Of a stretch of 41,910 nucleotides of DNA, positions 27,233-34,779 are shown piece after piece. The stretch's first letter is position 1. Each line of letters begins with the position of its first letter. The position numbers and the translations under genes are program-made. The stretch lies in NCBI GenBank assembly GCA_018969785.1, contig JAGWXR010000004.1, positions 1 through 41,910 on the forward strand, written 5' to 3'. The notes under the pieces were generated by a model that did no database searches, had not been told where the DNA came from, and saw nothing but the letters and a program-made list of their open reading frames with translations. This DNA is from Alphaproteobacteria bacterium. Its GTDB lineage: Bacteria > Pseudomonadota > Alphaproteobacteria > Micropepsales > Micropepsaceae.

Positions 27233-28150
27233 ATGCTGCGCCAGGCAATCGCGATCGCCCTTGTCTCCATGCTCCCGGCATGCACCTCGCTGGACCTGCA
27301 GGAGGACATGGGGCTGCCACCGCCCGCGGCAGTGCCCGGCCCCGCCGTCACCGAAGGCATCGACAGCTACATGCAGCAGCGCATGCGGGTCGAAAGCGTC
27401 GGCTTCCGCCTGAGGCAGGCGGCCGCACCCGCCTGCGCCAGGCAAGGCGCGACACGAGATGACATCGGCCTCGTCGTGTGGTCGCTGGCAAGCTTCCCCA
27501 ACCCCGACGACCGCGCGCGGCTGCAACGTCTCTTCAGCCTGACCGAAGCAGTCACCGTGGCGCTCGCCGTCGACGACGGTCCTGCCGACAAGGCAGGGAT
27601 CAGGCCCGGCCAGGTCATCACGCATATCGACGGCATCGTCTTGCCCACCGGGCAGGGCGCGACAGCCCGCTTCATCACGCTGTCGAGCGAAGCGGCCAGT
27701 CGCGGCAACGTGATCCTGCGCCTCGCCGACGGCCAGGAACGCACCCTCCGGCCGGTACCCGTCTGCAGAAGCCCCGTATTGCTCGTGCGCAGCAACGACA
27801 TGAACGCCGCAACCGACGGCAATGCGGTCGCGATGACGACGGGTCTCTATGCCCTGCTGCGGTCAGATGACGAGATCGCCCTTATCCTCGGGCATGAACT
27901 GGCCCACATTCTTCTCGGCCACATGGCATCGCGGTCAGCCGCAGACCCCGCGCGCGAGATCGAGGCCGACCGCACCGGGCTCGAGCTCGCAGCAAGCGCA
28001 GGCTTCGACATCAACGCAGCCCCCGCCCTCTGGAAGCGGCTAAACAACATGCAGGCGGCAGCCAGCCTGTCGGCGACCCATCCCGCGGGCCCGGCACGCG
28101 AAGCCGCCATCCGCCGGGCCGTCGACGAGATACGCAGCCGCCGCCCCTGA
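27233..28150 (+). CDS. M48 family metalloprotease lipoprotein with PDZ domain
   Basis: 305 residues. The N-terminus MLRQAIAIALVSMLPACTSLD is a lipoprotein-type signal with Cys17 as the probable lipidated residue (the box LPAC is slightly atypical). Residues about 108-178 form a PDZ-like domain (VDDGPADKAGIRPGQVITHIDGIVL). The peptidase part has the zinc motif HELAH (221-225) and the third ligand in EIEADRTGLELA (Glu244). It probably cleaves misfolded or unassembled envelope proteins at the membrane, like BepA or LoiP, but those lack a PDZ domain in this position. It follows the methyltransferase by 6 bp and converges on the ABC gene. Confidence 0.85.
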   Translation: MLRQAIAIALVSMLPACTSLDLQEDMGLPPPAAVPGPAVTEGIDSYMQQRMRVESVGFRLRQAAAPACARQGATRDDIGLVVWSLASFPNPDDRARLQRLFSLTEAVTVALAVDDGPADKAGIRPGQVITHIDGIVLPTGQGATARFITLSSEAASRGNVILRLADGQERTLRPVPVCRSPVLLVRSNDMNAATDGNAVAMTTGLYALLRSDDEIALILGHELAHILLGHMASRSAADPAREIEADRTGLELAASAGFDINAAPALWKRLNNMQAAASLSATHPAGPAREAAIRRAVDEIRSRRP

Positions 28151-28166
28151 AGGCGAGACCCTCCAG

Positions 28167-30032
28167 CTACCCTTCGATGAATCCGCCGACCTGGCGGTTC
28201 CAGAGCTGCGCATAGGGCCCGTTGCGCGCCAGAAGCTCGGCATGGCTGCCCGCTTCCACGATGCGCCCGGCCTCGAGGTACACGATGCGGTCCATGCCCA
28301 CGATCGTCGACAGCCGGTGGGCAATGGCAATCACGGTGCGCCCCTTCATCAGTTCGAACAGCGCCTCCTGGATCAGGTGCTCGCTTTCGGAATCCAGCGA
28401 TGACGTCGCCTCGTCGAGCACCAGGATCTTGGCATCCTTGATCAGCGCGCGCGCGATGGCCACGCGCTGGCGTTCGCCGCCCGAGAGCTTGATCCCCTGC
28501 TCGCCAACGATCGTATCGTAGCCGGCTTCACGCCCGGTGATGAAGTCGTGCGCGTGCGCGTCCTTCGCTGCCGCAACCACGAGCTGCTCTTCCGCGTCAG
28601 GCCGCGAATAGCGGATATTGTCGCGCACGGGCCGGTGGAACACGCCCGGCATCTGCTGCACCTCGGCAATCGCCTCGTTCACGGAATCCCACGTCACGGA
28701 CGACACGTCCTGCCCGTCGATCAGCACCCGTCCCGACTGCGGCTCGAATTGCCGCCGCATCAGCTTGACCAGCGTCGACTTGCCAGCCCCTGACTTGCCG
28801 ACAAGCCCCACCCGCTCGCCTGCATTGATCTTCAGCGTCAATCCCTCGAACACCGGATGCCCGTCGGCATGCGCAAAGGTAATGTTGTCGAACAGGATCT
28901 CGCCGCGGGAAACCGCGAGCGGCTTGGCGCCGGGCCGGTCGACGATTTCATGGGGCTGCGTCACAAGTTCCAGTGCTTCGGAAAGCGTCCCGAGCTGCTC
29001 GAAGAAATCCAGCATGCGATACGAGAGTTCCTGGACCGAGGTGGCAATCATCGACCCCAGGAAGAAGATCATCGTGAAGGCGCCGATCGTGATGGTGCCG
29101 GCAAGCGCATCGTTCACCGACATGACGATGAGCCCCGCCAGCAGCACAAGCATGGCCGTCGACATGAACAGCCGCATGACAATCAGGAACCAGCGCAGCG
29201 ATTGCGAGGCATTCATCTCGTCGGCCAGGAACCGGGACAGGAACTGGCGCTCATGCGCGGCACGTGCAAAGGCCCGGACAAGGTCGGCATTCGAGATCGC
29301 ATCGATCAGCTTGCCCGTCGACGTCGACACCTCGTCCGAGAAGGTCTTCGAAAGCTCCACGCAGCGCCGGGCCAGGAACATGACCATGACCAGATAGATT
29401 GCAGCCCATCCGAAAAGCAGCACTGCATAGGTCGCGCTCTGCATCGCCAGCAGCACGCCGCCGACGCCCAGAAGAACGACGATGCGGACGCATTCAAACG
29501 CGACGATGTTCAGCAGCGACACGGTGGCCTGCCCAGCCTGCTTGACCTTCTGGCCCAGCTTGCCGGCAAAGTTCTCCTGGAAATAGCGCGGACTGTGTCC
29601 CAGCAAATAGGCAAACAGGTACTTCTGCGCGAGCGCCCGCATGCGCGGGCTCATGTAGATGTCGATTGCCTCTGCAGACCGGAAGACAACAGCCGGCGCA
29701 TACCAGACGAACGCAAACAGCAGCACATAGGGCGCAACCCCACCCCAGTCACCACTGCCCGCACGAACAGCCTCAGTCAGCGCATTGATCATGCGCCCGA
29801 GCACATAGGGGTTCATCGCCTGGATCGCGGTCGCAAGCGCGACCGCAACGACGAACCCTGCGACATGCATCCGGTAATGGCGCGTGACGAGGAACAGCAG
29901 GAACGCAAAAGGCGAGCCCGGCACCCGCTCGGGTCCGCTCACCTCGCCAAGCGGTTCCTCGGGCGGTTCACGCGTGAGAAGGCCCGCCGCAAAGCGGTGC
30001 GCGTGGCGACGGCCATGACGCGTTTCAGGCAT
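28167..30032 (-). CDS. ABC transporter, fused permease and ATPase (exporter type)
   Basis: About 621 residues from ATG 30032; the track starts 16 codons earlier at a GTG without a ribosome-binding site. An N-terminal cytosolic stretch of about 40 residues is followed by six membrane helices (type IV exporter fold), then the nucleotide-binding domain with Walker A GLVGKSGAGKST (about 410-421), signature LSGGERQRVAIARAL, Walker B ILVLDEATSSLDS and the switch His in AIAHRLST. It acts as a homo- or heterodimeric exporter. The substrate is unknown; lipid, peptide or heavy-metal export are all found in this family. It is the last gene of the leftward run below moeB. Confidence 0.92.
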   Translation of the reverse strand: MPETRHGRRHAHRFAAGLLTREPPEEPLGEVSGPERVPGSPFAFLLFLVTRHYRMHVAGFVVAVALATAIQAMNPYVLGRMINALTEAVRAGSGDWGGVAPYVLLFAFVWYAPAVVFRSAEAIDIYMSPRMRALAQKYLFAYLLGHSPRYFQENFAGKLGQKVKQAGQATVSLLNIVAFECVRIVVLLGVGGVLLAMQSATYAVLLFGWAAIYLVMVMFLARRCVELSKTFSDEVSTSTGKLIDAISNADLVRAFARAAHERQFLSRFLADEMNASQSLRWFLIVMRLFMSTAMLVLLAGLIVMSVNDALAGTITIGAFTMIFFLGSMIATSVQELSYRMLDFFEQLGTLSEALELVTQPHEIVDRPGAKPLAVSRGEILFDNITFAHADGHPVFEGLTLKINAGERVGLVGKSGAGKSTLVKLMRRQFEPQSGRVLIDGQDVSSVTWDSVNEAIAEVQQMPGVFHRPVRDNIRYSRPDAEEQLVVAAAKDAHAHDFITGREAGYDTIVGEQGIKLSGGERQRVAIARALIKDAKILVLDEATSSLDSESEHLIQEALFELMKGRTVIAIAHRLSTIVGMDRIVYLEAGRIVEAGSHAELLARNGPYAQLWNRQVGGFIEG

Positions 30033-30147
30033 CTCCAGGACCCGGCTTGTGACGAAGGGGGCCGAGGAATATCGCCTCACGGCGAAAAAGGCGAGAACCC
30101 TGCAGCGGCAATCCGCAGGCCGACGCCCGCGGCAGGCACAGCAGCGA

Positions 30148-30915
30148 CTACCCGGGCCCGCAGAGCCGGCAGGCGGGATCCGGGGGCAGCTTCACCGTCC
30201 GCACCGTGCCGCCAAGGCCGTCATAGAGCAGCAGGCGCCCGGCCAGCGTCTCCCCGATGCCGAGGATCTCCTTCAGCGATTCGAGTGCCTGCATCGACCC
30301 GATCACCCCGGTCAGCGCCCCTAGGATACCGGCCTCCGTGCATGTTGCGGCCCCCTCTGGGGCCTCCGGCACGAGGCAGCGATAGCAGGGGTAAACGCGC
30401 TGTCCTTCCGGACGCACATGCGCCTTGTAGACCGCAAGCTGCCCGTCGAACTGCCCGACGGCCGCCGAGACAAGCGTGCGCCCCATGCGATAGCAGGTGT
30501 CGTTCACGAGCAGTCGCGTGGCAAAGTTGTCCGACCCATCCAGCACCAGGTCGTGGGCTTGCACCAGCGCATCGGCATTCCCGGGCGAGAATCGCGTGGA
30601 ATGCATCTCCACGCGCGCATGCGGATTGATCGCAAGCGCGCGCTCCGCCGCACTCTCGGTCTTCAGGCGCCCGACATCCTGCGTGCGGTGGGCGATCTGG
30701 CGCTGCAGGTTCGACAGCGAAACCCTGTCAGGGTCGACGACGCCGATCAGGCCGACACCCGCCGCCGCCAGATAGAGGATGGCCGGGCTGCCCAGCCCCC
30801 CTGCGCCGATGACCAGCACGCGCGCCTGCGAAAGGCGCGCCTGTCCGGCACCGCCAACCTCGCGCAGGATCAAGTGGCGCGCGTAGCGCTCGACTTCCTC
30901 GTCTGAAAGCCTCAT
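30148..30915 (-). CDS. moeB: MoeB/ThiF/HesA family adenylyltransferase (E1-like)
   Basis: 255 residues with the E1-like Rossmann fold: nucleotide loop VIGAGGLGSP (36-44), DPDRVSLSNLQRQIAH with the adenylation Arg, and DGSDNFATRLLVND. The structural zinc site is complete, Cys177/Cys180 (CYRC) and Cys249/Cys252 (CRLC), and a catalytic-type cysteine is at 192 (TCTEAG). The enzyme adenylates the C-terminal Gly-Gly of MoaD or ThiS for molybdopterin or thiamine synthesis. There is no rhodanese domain. No other Moco or thiamine gene is nearby, so MoeB versus ThiF is not settled. It sits 33 bp after the DUF3501 gene on the same strand. Confidence 0.88.
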   Translation of the reverse strand: MRLSDEEVERYARHLILREVGGAGQARLSQARVLVIGAGGLGSPAILYLAAAGVGLIGVVDPDRVSLSNLQRQIAHRTQDVGRLKTESAAERALAINPHARVEMHSTRFSPGNADALVQAHDLVLDGSDNFATRLLVNDTCYRMGRTLVSAAVGQFDGQLAVYKAHVRPEGQRVYPCYRCLVPEAPEGAATCTEAGILGALTGVIGSMQALESLKEILGIGETLAGRLLLYDGLGGTVRTVKLPPDPACRLCGPG

Positions 30916-30948
30916 GGCGCCACTATAGCAGGACGCCCTTCCCCGGCA

Positions 30949-31542
30949 TCAGGCAAAGTCACCTGCAAGTTCCTGCCGCGTTGCACCCTGCAGAACGGCA
31001 ATGTGCCCGTAGTTGGAATGGGTGAACCCCAGCATCACCGGCACGGACGCATCCCGGAACCGTGAAATCTGCGCCGGTGTGAGGGTGAACCGGATGAAAT
31101 GCACCGACGAAGTCTTTCCGTCCGGCGTCGTCCGTTCGGTCTCCTGCTCGAAACCGGCCTTGAGGCGCTCCCCGCCAATGTCGAGGAAAATGGTCTCCTC
31201 GACATGCGTGAGCTGGCGCAGGATCACGGCGCGCTGCCGCTCATCCTCGATCTCGAACATCACCGTCGCGACAAGCTCGTTGCCCTGCGGGATGAGGGGG
31301 TTATAGGCCCTCAATTCGTCATCAACCTGCTCAGCCCCGCCCTTCTCGATGTAGAGCATCTCCTGGACTTGCTGCAGCATGGTCTCGAAGCACTCGAAAT
31401 AGAACGTGGCATGCGGCCCGACTTCAACCCGCCGCAGCCTCTTGCGCGGCAGGATCGCCTTGCGGCGCTCGGCACGTTGAGCCGCATAGGCCGACGTGTC
31501 GATGATGTCGTCGCGTGTGATCTTCCTGAGCTTCTGAGGCAT
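30949..31542 (-). CDS. DUF3501 family protein
   Basis: 197 residues without signal peptide or membrane helix. The sequence KLRKITRDDIIDTSAYAAQRAERRKAILPRKRLRRVEVGPHATFYFECFETMLQQVQEMLYIEKGG..YNPLIPQGNELVATVMFEIEDERQR is that of the DUF3501 family, which has no known function. There is no obvious catalytic motif or metal-binding cysteine cluster. It follows the Fe-S oxidoreductase gene by 4 bp with GGAG before its ATG, and the two families are regular neighbours, often with a rubrerythrin, so it is likely an accessory factor of that redox protein. Confidence 0.85.
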   Translation of the reverse strand: MPQKLRKITRDDIIDTSAYAAQRAERRKAILPRKRLRRVEVGPHATFYFECFETMLQQVQEMLYIEKGGAEQVDDELRAYNPLIPQGNELVATVMFEIEDERQRAVILRQLTHVEETIFLDIGGERLKAGFEQETERTTPDGKTSSVHFIRFTLTPAQISRFRDASVPVMLGFTHSNYGHIAVLQGATRQELAGDFA

Positions 31543-31546
31543 CTGA

Positions 31547-32890
31547 CTACTCCACCAGTCCGTAGGCTTTCGCCATGAGTTCGATCGGATGCGCCGTGTC
31601 CGAGACGACCTTGCTCTCGTCCTGCGCCCGCATGATCTGCTTCAGGTGCTTGGCGGCCAGCGGACAATCAGACACGACATGCGCGTGCCCCTGCCCCGCC
31701 GCCGTGCGCGCCGCCGGTCGCCCCACCTTCACCGCAAGGTCATGGGTCGGCTGAAGCACCCCGAACGTGCCGCCATGTCCTGAACAGCGCTCGATGACGT
31801 CTACCTTGGTCTCGGGCAGGAGCCTGAGCATCTCGGCCGCCTTCGGCCCCATGTTCTGCGCGCGCGCATGGCACGCGAGGTGAACGCTGACCCCGCCGTC
31901 AACCGGCTTCGCACCCGCCGGCAGCCCATCCTTCTTGGCAATATCAACCACATATTCGTCGATGTCGAACGTGGCCTTGGCAAGGCGCGCGACATTCTCG
32001 TTCTTGGGCACGATGAGCGGCCACTCGAACTTGAACATCAGCCCGCAGCTCGCCGTGAGCGTGATGATGTCATAGCCCTTGTCGATATAGGGCACGAGCG
32101 CCGCCGAAACCTTCTCCGCCTGCGCGGCGACGCGCTCGAGGTTGGCCTGCTCGAGGAACGGCATGCCGCAGCAGCCCGGATACTCGACGATCGCCTCGAC
32201 CCCGAGGTGGTTGAGCAGCTTGCGCGCCGCCATGCCGGTGATGGGCCTGTTGTAATTCACGAAGCACGTCGCAAACAGCAGCGCCTTGCGCTTGCCGAAG
32301 GCGGGCGCCGCCTCGTTTGCAAAACCGGGGTCGCCCCGATCCTGCATGACGAAGGTGCGGGTGTTGAACTTCGGCAGTTCCGCGCGGGCATCGATGCCCG
32401 CCACGCTCTCGGCAAGCTTGCGCGTCGTCTTGTTCTTGACGTCCGAGCCCCAGTTCGCGACCGGCGCAACCACCGCCGCCACCGTGCCATTGCGGTCCAT
32501 CTCGGCAAGCTGGCGCGCCACGAAATGGGTCTTGCCCTTCGCAGCCTCTGCAGCCCGGTAGCGCAGCATCAGGTGCGGGAAATCCAGGTTGAATTCATGC
32601 GGCGGCACATAGGGACATTTCGTCATGAAGCACATGTCGCACAGCGTGCAGGCATCGACCACCTGTCCGAAATCCTCGGATTTCACGCCGTCCATTTCCT
32701 CCGTGGGCGAATTGTCGACAAGGTCGAACAGCCGGGGGAATGAATCGCAAAGGTTGAAGCAGCGCCGGCAGCCATGGCAGATGTCGAAGACGCGCCTCAT
32801 CTCCTCGTCGAGCTTTTTCTCGTCGAGGAAATCGGGCTCCTCCCAGTTCAGCGGATGCCGCACCGGAGCCTGCAGACTGCCTTCACGCAT
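31547..32890 (-). CDS. HdrD/GlpC-like iron-sulfur oxidoreductase
   Basis: 447 residues. Two N-terminal [4Fe-4S] motifs are complete: Cys38-x2-Cys41-x2-Cys44-x3-Cys48 (CHGCRRCFNLC) and Cys81-x2-Cys84-x2-Cys87-x4-Cys92 (CTLCDMCFMTKCP). The C-terminal half has CCG-type repeats (PGCCGMPFLEQANLERV and HLACHARAQNMG...CSGHGGTFG), as in heterodisulfide reductase subunit D and GlpC. It thus looks like an electron-transfer or disulfide-reducing subunit; partner and substrate are unknown. No membrane anchor is seen. ATG 32890 has GAGGT about 9 bp upstream. The gene lies after the rubrerythrin terminator and directly before the DUF3501 gene. Confidence 0.85.
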   Translation of the reverse strand: MREGSLQAPVRHPLNWEEPDFLDEKKLDEEMRRVFDICHGCRRCFNLCDSFPRLFDLVDNSPTEEMDGVKSEDFGQVVDACTLCDMCFMTKCPYVPPHEFNLDFPHLMLRYRAAEAAKGKTHFVARQLAEMDRNGTVAAVVAPVANWGSDVKNKTTRKLAESVAGIDARAELPKFNTRTFVMQDRGDPGFANEAAPAFGKRKALLFATCFVNYNRPITGMAARKLLNHLGVEAIVEYPGCCGMPFLEQANLERVAAQAEKVSAALVPYIDKGYDIITLTASCGLMFKFEWPLIVPKNENVARLAKATFDIDEYVVDIAKKDGLPAGAKPVDGGVSVHLACHARAQNMGPKAAEMLRLLPETKVDVIERCSGHGGTFGVLQPTHDLAVKVGRPAARTAAGQGHAHVVSDCPLAAKHLKQIMRAQDESKVVSDTAHPIELMAKAYGLVE

Positions 32891-32965
32891 GGGTCAAGTA
32901 CCTCTGGACGACAAGAGGCTGCAGCCCGGAAGCACGCACGAACCGCAAGCCTGGGGAACGGTGAG

Positions 32966-32999
32966 CAAAACGCCGGCAGGCCTCATGGCCCGCCGGCGT
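32966..32999 (-). terminator. Rho-independent terminator of the rubrerythrin gene
   Basis: Read leftward, ACGCCGGC-G-GGCC and GGCC-T-GCCGGCGT form a long GC stem with one internal mismatch and the loop ATGA, followed by TTTTGC. It lies 15 bp after the rubrerythrin stop, so rubrerythrin may be mostly monocistronic with some read-through into the Fe-S gene. Confidence 0.75.
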
Positions 33000-33013
33000 G
33001 AAGAACGCGGTGA

Positions 33014-33433
33014 TCAGCCCAGGTTGTCGAGCGCCTTCTGGAAGCGGCCGGCGTGGCTCTTCTCCGCCTTGGCCAGCGTCTCGAACCAGTCGGCGATCTC
33101 GTCGAAGCCTTCCTGGCGCGCGGTCTTGGCCATGCCCGGATACATGTCGGTGTACTCGTGCGTTTCACCGGCGATGGAAGCCTTCAGGTTGTCCGACGTG
33201 GAACCGATCTTCAGGCCCGTCGCCGGGTCACCCACGGCTTCAAGGAACTCGAGGTGGCCGTGCGCATGGCCCGTCTCGCCTTCGGCAGTCGAACGGAAGA
33301 CGGCGGCAACGTCATTGTAGCCTTCGACATCGGCCTTCTGCGCGAAATAGAGATAGCGGCGGTTGGCCTGGCTCTCGCCGGCGAATGCCGCCTTCAGGTT
33401 TTCGAGTGTTTTCGATGCTGCAAGCTTCGTCAT
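33014..33433 (-). CDS. Rubrerythrin family protein (without rubredoxin domain)
   Basis: 139 residues: a four-helix ferritin-like domain only. Diiron ligands are visible as Glu20 (AFAGESQANRRYLYFA), Glu53 with His56 (EGETGHAHGH), Glu90 and Glu93 (AGETHEYTDMYPG), and Glu124 with His127 (AEKSHAGRF). Rubrerythrins reduce hydrogen peroxide to water; those without the C-terminal rubredoxin need another electron donor, for which the adjacent Fe-S oxidoreductase is a natural but unproven candidate. A strong AAGGAGAG Shine-Dalgarno precedes ATG 33433. Upstream lie a promoter and an Irr-box-like palindrome, suggesting iron or haem control. Confidence 0.9.
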   Translation of the reverse strand: MTKLAASKTLENLKAAFAGESQANRRYLYFAQKADVEGYNDVAAVFRSTAEGETGHAHGHLEFLEAVGDPATGLKIGSTSDNLKASIAGETHEYTDMYPGMAKTARQEGFDEIADWFETLAKAEKSHAGRFQKALDNLG

Positions 33434-33484
33434 GGTTCCTCTCTCCTTCCAGTCAAACGAAAAAGGCGATCGTCCAGATGGTTA

Positions 33485-33512
33485 AAACTACTCGCCTTCG
33501 CCACGAAGTCAA
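33485..33512 (-). promoter_or_regulatory. Rubrerythrin promoter
   Basis: Read leftward: TTGACT (33507-33512), 16-bp spacer, TAGTTT (33485-33490), about 50 bp before the rubrerythrin ATG. The Irr-box-like palindrome begins 5 bp upstream of the -35. Confidence 0.55.
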
Positions 33513-33516
33513 TAAG

Positions 33517-33531
33517 TTGGAATTATTCTAA
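33517..33531. promoter_or_regulatory. Irr box / iron control element (ICE)-like palindrome
   Basis: TTGGAATTATTCTAA is a 15-bp palindrome with one mismatched pair around its centre. Against the described ICE, TTTAGAA-N3-TTCTAAA, it matches 11 of 14 fixed positions including GAA-N3-TTCTAA. It lies 2 bp after the irr stop codon and just upstream of the rubrerythrin -35. The neighbouring gene encodes Irr, so binding by Irr is a direct prediction. Confidence 0.65.
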
Positions 33532-33533
33532 TT

Positions 33534-34001
33534 TCATGAACGCGACTTGAGACGCACCACGATATCCACGCGCTCGATCTCCTTGCCCGAAGGCGCCTTC
33601 GGCAAGCCCTCGATGCGCACGTCGCTGCCCGGAATGTCGATCAGGACCCCGTCATCCTCGACGTAGAAGTGATGATGCTCGCCCGTGTTGGTATCGAAAT
33701 GGATCTTGTCGCCATCGACAATGACCTGCCGCAACAGGCCAGCCTGCGTGAACTGGTGCAGCGTGTTGTACACGGTGGCCAGCGACAATCTCGCCCCGGC
33801 GCCCAGCGCCTCGCCATGGAGGTCTTCGGCTGTGACGTGACGGTCGCCGCCGGAAAACAGGAGCCGCGCAAGCGCGAGGCGCTGTTGTGTCGGGCGCAGC
33901 TGCGCCGCGCGCAGCCGCACGGCAAAGTCTGCCTTGTGCCGCTGGCCTTGCCGGGCATTTTCGGCTGCAGGCTTTGATCCTGTGGAACGCATGCCGGACA
34001 A
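33534..34001 (-). CDS. irr: Fur family regulator Irr (iron response regulator)
   Basis: 155 residues with the Fur winged helix (LRPTQQRLALARLLFSGGDRHVTAEDLHGEALGAGARLSLATVYNTLHQFTQAGLLRQV) and the Irr feature of three consecutive histidines in TGEHHHFYVEDDG (109-111). It has no cysteine at all, so neither the Fur zinc site nor the Bradyrhizobium N-terminal haem motif is present. Irr represses or activates iron genes under low iron in alphaproteobacteria. The start is either TTG 34001, with GGAGGGG 6 bp upstream, or ATG 33992. Divergent from fabA, a common arrangement in the class. Confidence 0.88.
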   Translation of the reverse strand: MSGMRSTGSKPAAENARQGQRHKADFAVRLRAAQLRPTQQRLALARLLFSGGDRHVTAEDLHGEALGAGARLSLATVYNTLHQFTQAGLLRQVIVDGDKIHFDTNTGEHHHFYVEDDGVLIDIPGSDVRIEGLPKAPSGKEIERVDIVVRLKSRS

Positions 34002-34094
34002 ACTCTACCCCTCCCGTCCGAGGTTGAAACACCGTGAGCCAGCCCGTACAGTTCCCCCGGCGAAAGGGAGCCTTGCCAGTTTCCGGCGCACCCA

Positions 34095-34113
34095 GTTTTG
34101 AATAGCTCAAAAC
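34095..34113. promoter_or_regulatory. 19-bp inverted repeat upstream of fabA
   Basis: GTTTTGA-ATAGC-TCAAAAC: perfect 7-bp arms and 5-bp centre, 77 bp before the fabA start and 94 bp before irr. The size suits a dimeric repressor. No T-run follows. It may control fabA, irr or both. Confidence 0.45.
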
Positions 34114-34189
34114 AGCGCGCGTGGGAATGTGGATGGTTAACGCAAAAAGTCAAGACCGCGTCGGCGCACGAAAGGGCTGAAGGATCCAG

Positions 34190-34732
34190 ATGGAAGCGAC
34201 AGAAACAAATCCGGCCATGGCATTCTCCAGCTTTGGACGGGACGCCCTGCTCAAGTGCGGACACGGCACGCTTTTCGGCCCCGGCTTCCCGCGCCTGCCG
34301 CTGCCCCCGATGCTGATGTTCGACCGCATCACCGAGATCACGGAAAAGGGGGGCGCGAACGGCAAAGGCCACATCAAGGCCGAATTCGACATCTCACCCG
34401 ATCACTGGTTCTTCAAGTGCCACTTCGAATCCGATCCCGTCATGCCGGGATGCCTCGGCCTCGACGCGCTCTGGCAGCTGGTCGGGTTCTACCTCGGATG
34501 GTCCGGCGGCAAGGGCAAGGGCCGCGCGCTCGGCGTCGGAGAGGTGAAGTTCACCGGAATGGTTCTGCCCACCGCAAAGCTCGTGACCTACGCGATCGAC
34601 TTCCGCCGCGTGATGAAGGGCAGGCTCGTGATGGGCATCGCCGACGGCATCATGATGGTCGACGGCAAGACAATCTACGAGGCCAAGGATCTGCGCGTCG
34701 GCGTTTTCCAGGATGATGCCGTACCCGCCTGA
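34190..34732 (+). CDS. fabA: 3-hydroxydecanoyl-ACP dehydratase/isomerase
   Basis: 180 residues, hot-dog fold. The active-site pair is His78 ([18 protein letters not shown]) and Asp92 ([16 protein letters not shown]), both in place. FabA dehydrates 3-hydroxydecanoyl-ACP and isomerises the product to cis-3-decenoyl-ACP, the branch point for anaerobic unsaturated fatty acid synthesis. ATG 34190 has AAGGA 5 bp upstream. It heads a rightward fabA-fabB-fabI unit. Confidence 0.97.
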   Translation: MEATETNPAMAFSSFGRDALLKCGHGTLFGPGFPRLPLPPMLMFDRITEITEKGGANGKGHIKAEFDISPDHWFFKCHFESDPVMPGCLGLDALWQLVGFYLGWSGGKGKGRALGVGEVKFTGMVLPTAKLVTYAIDFRRVMKGRLVMGIADGIMMVDGKTIYEAKDLRVGVFQDDAVPA

Positions 34733-34779
34733 CCCGCCCTGGAGGCACCGTCAGGCAACAATGAAGGGACACGACTGAC

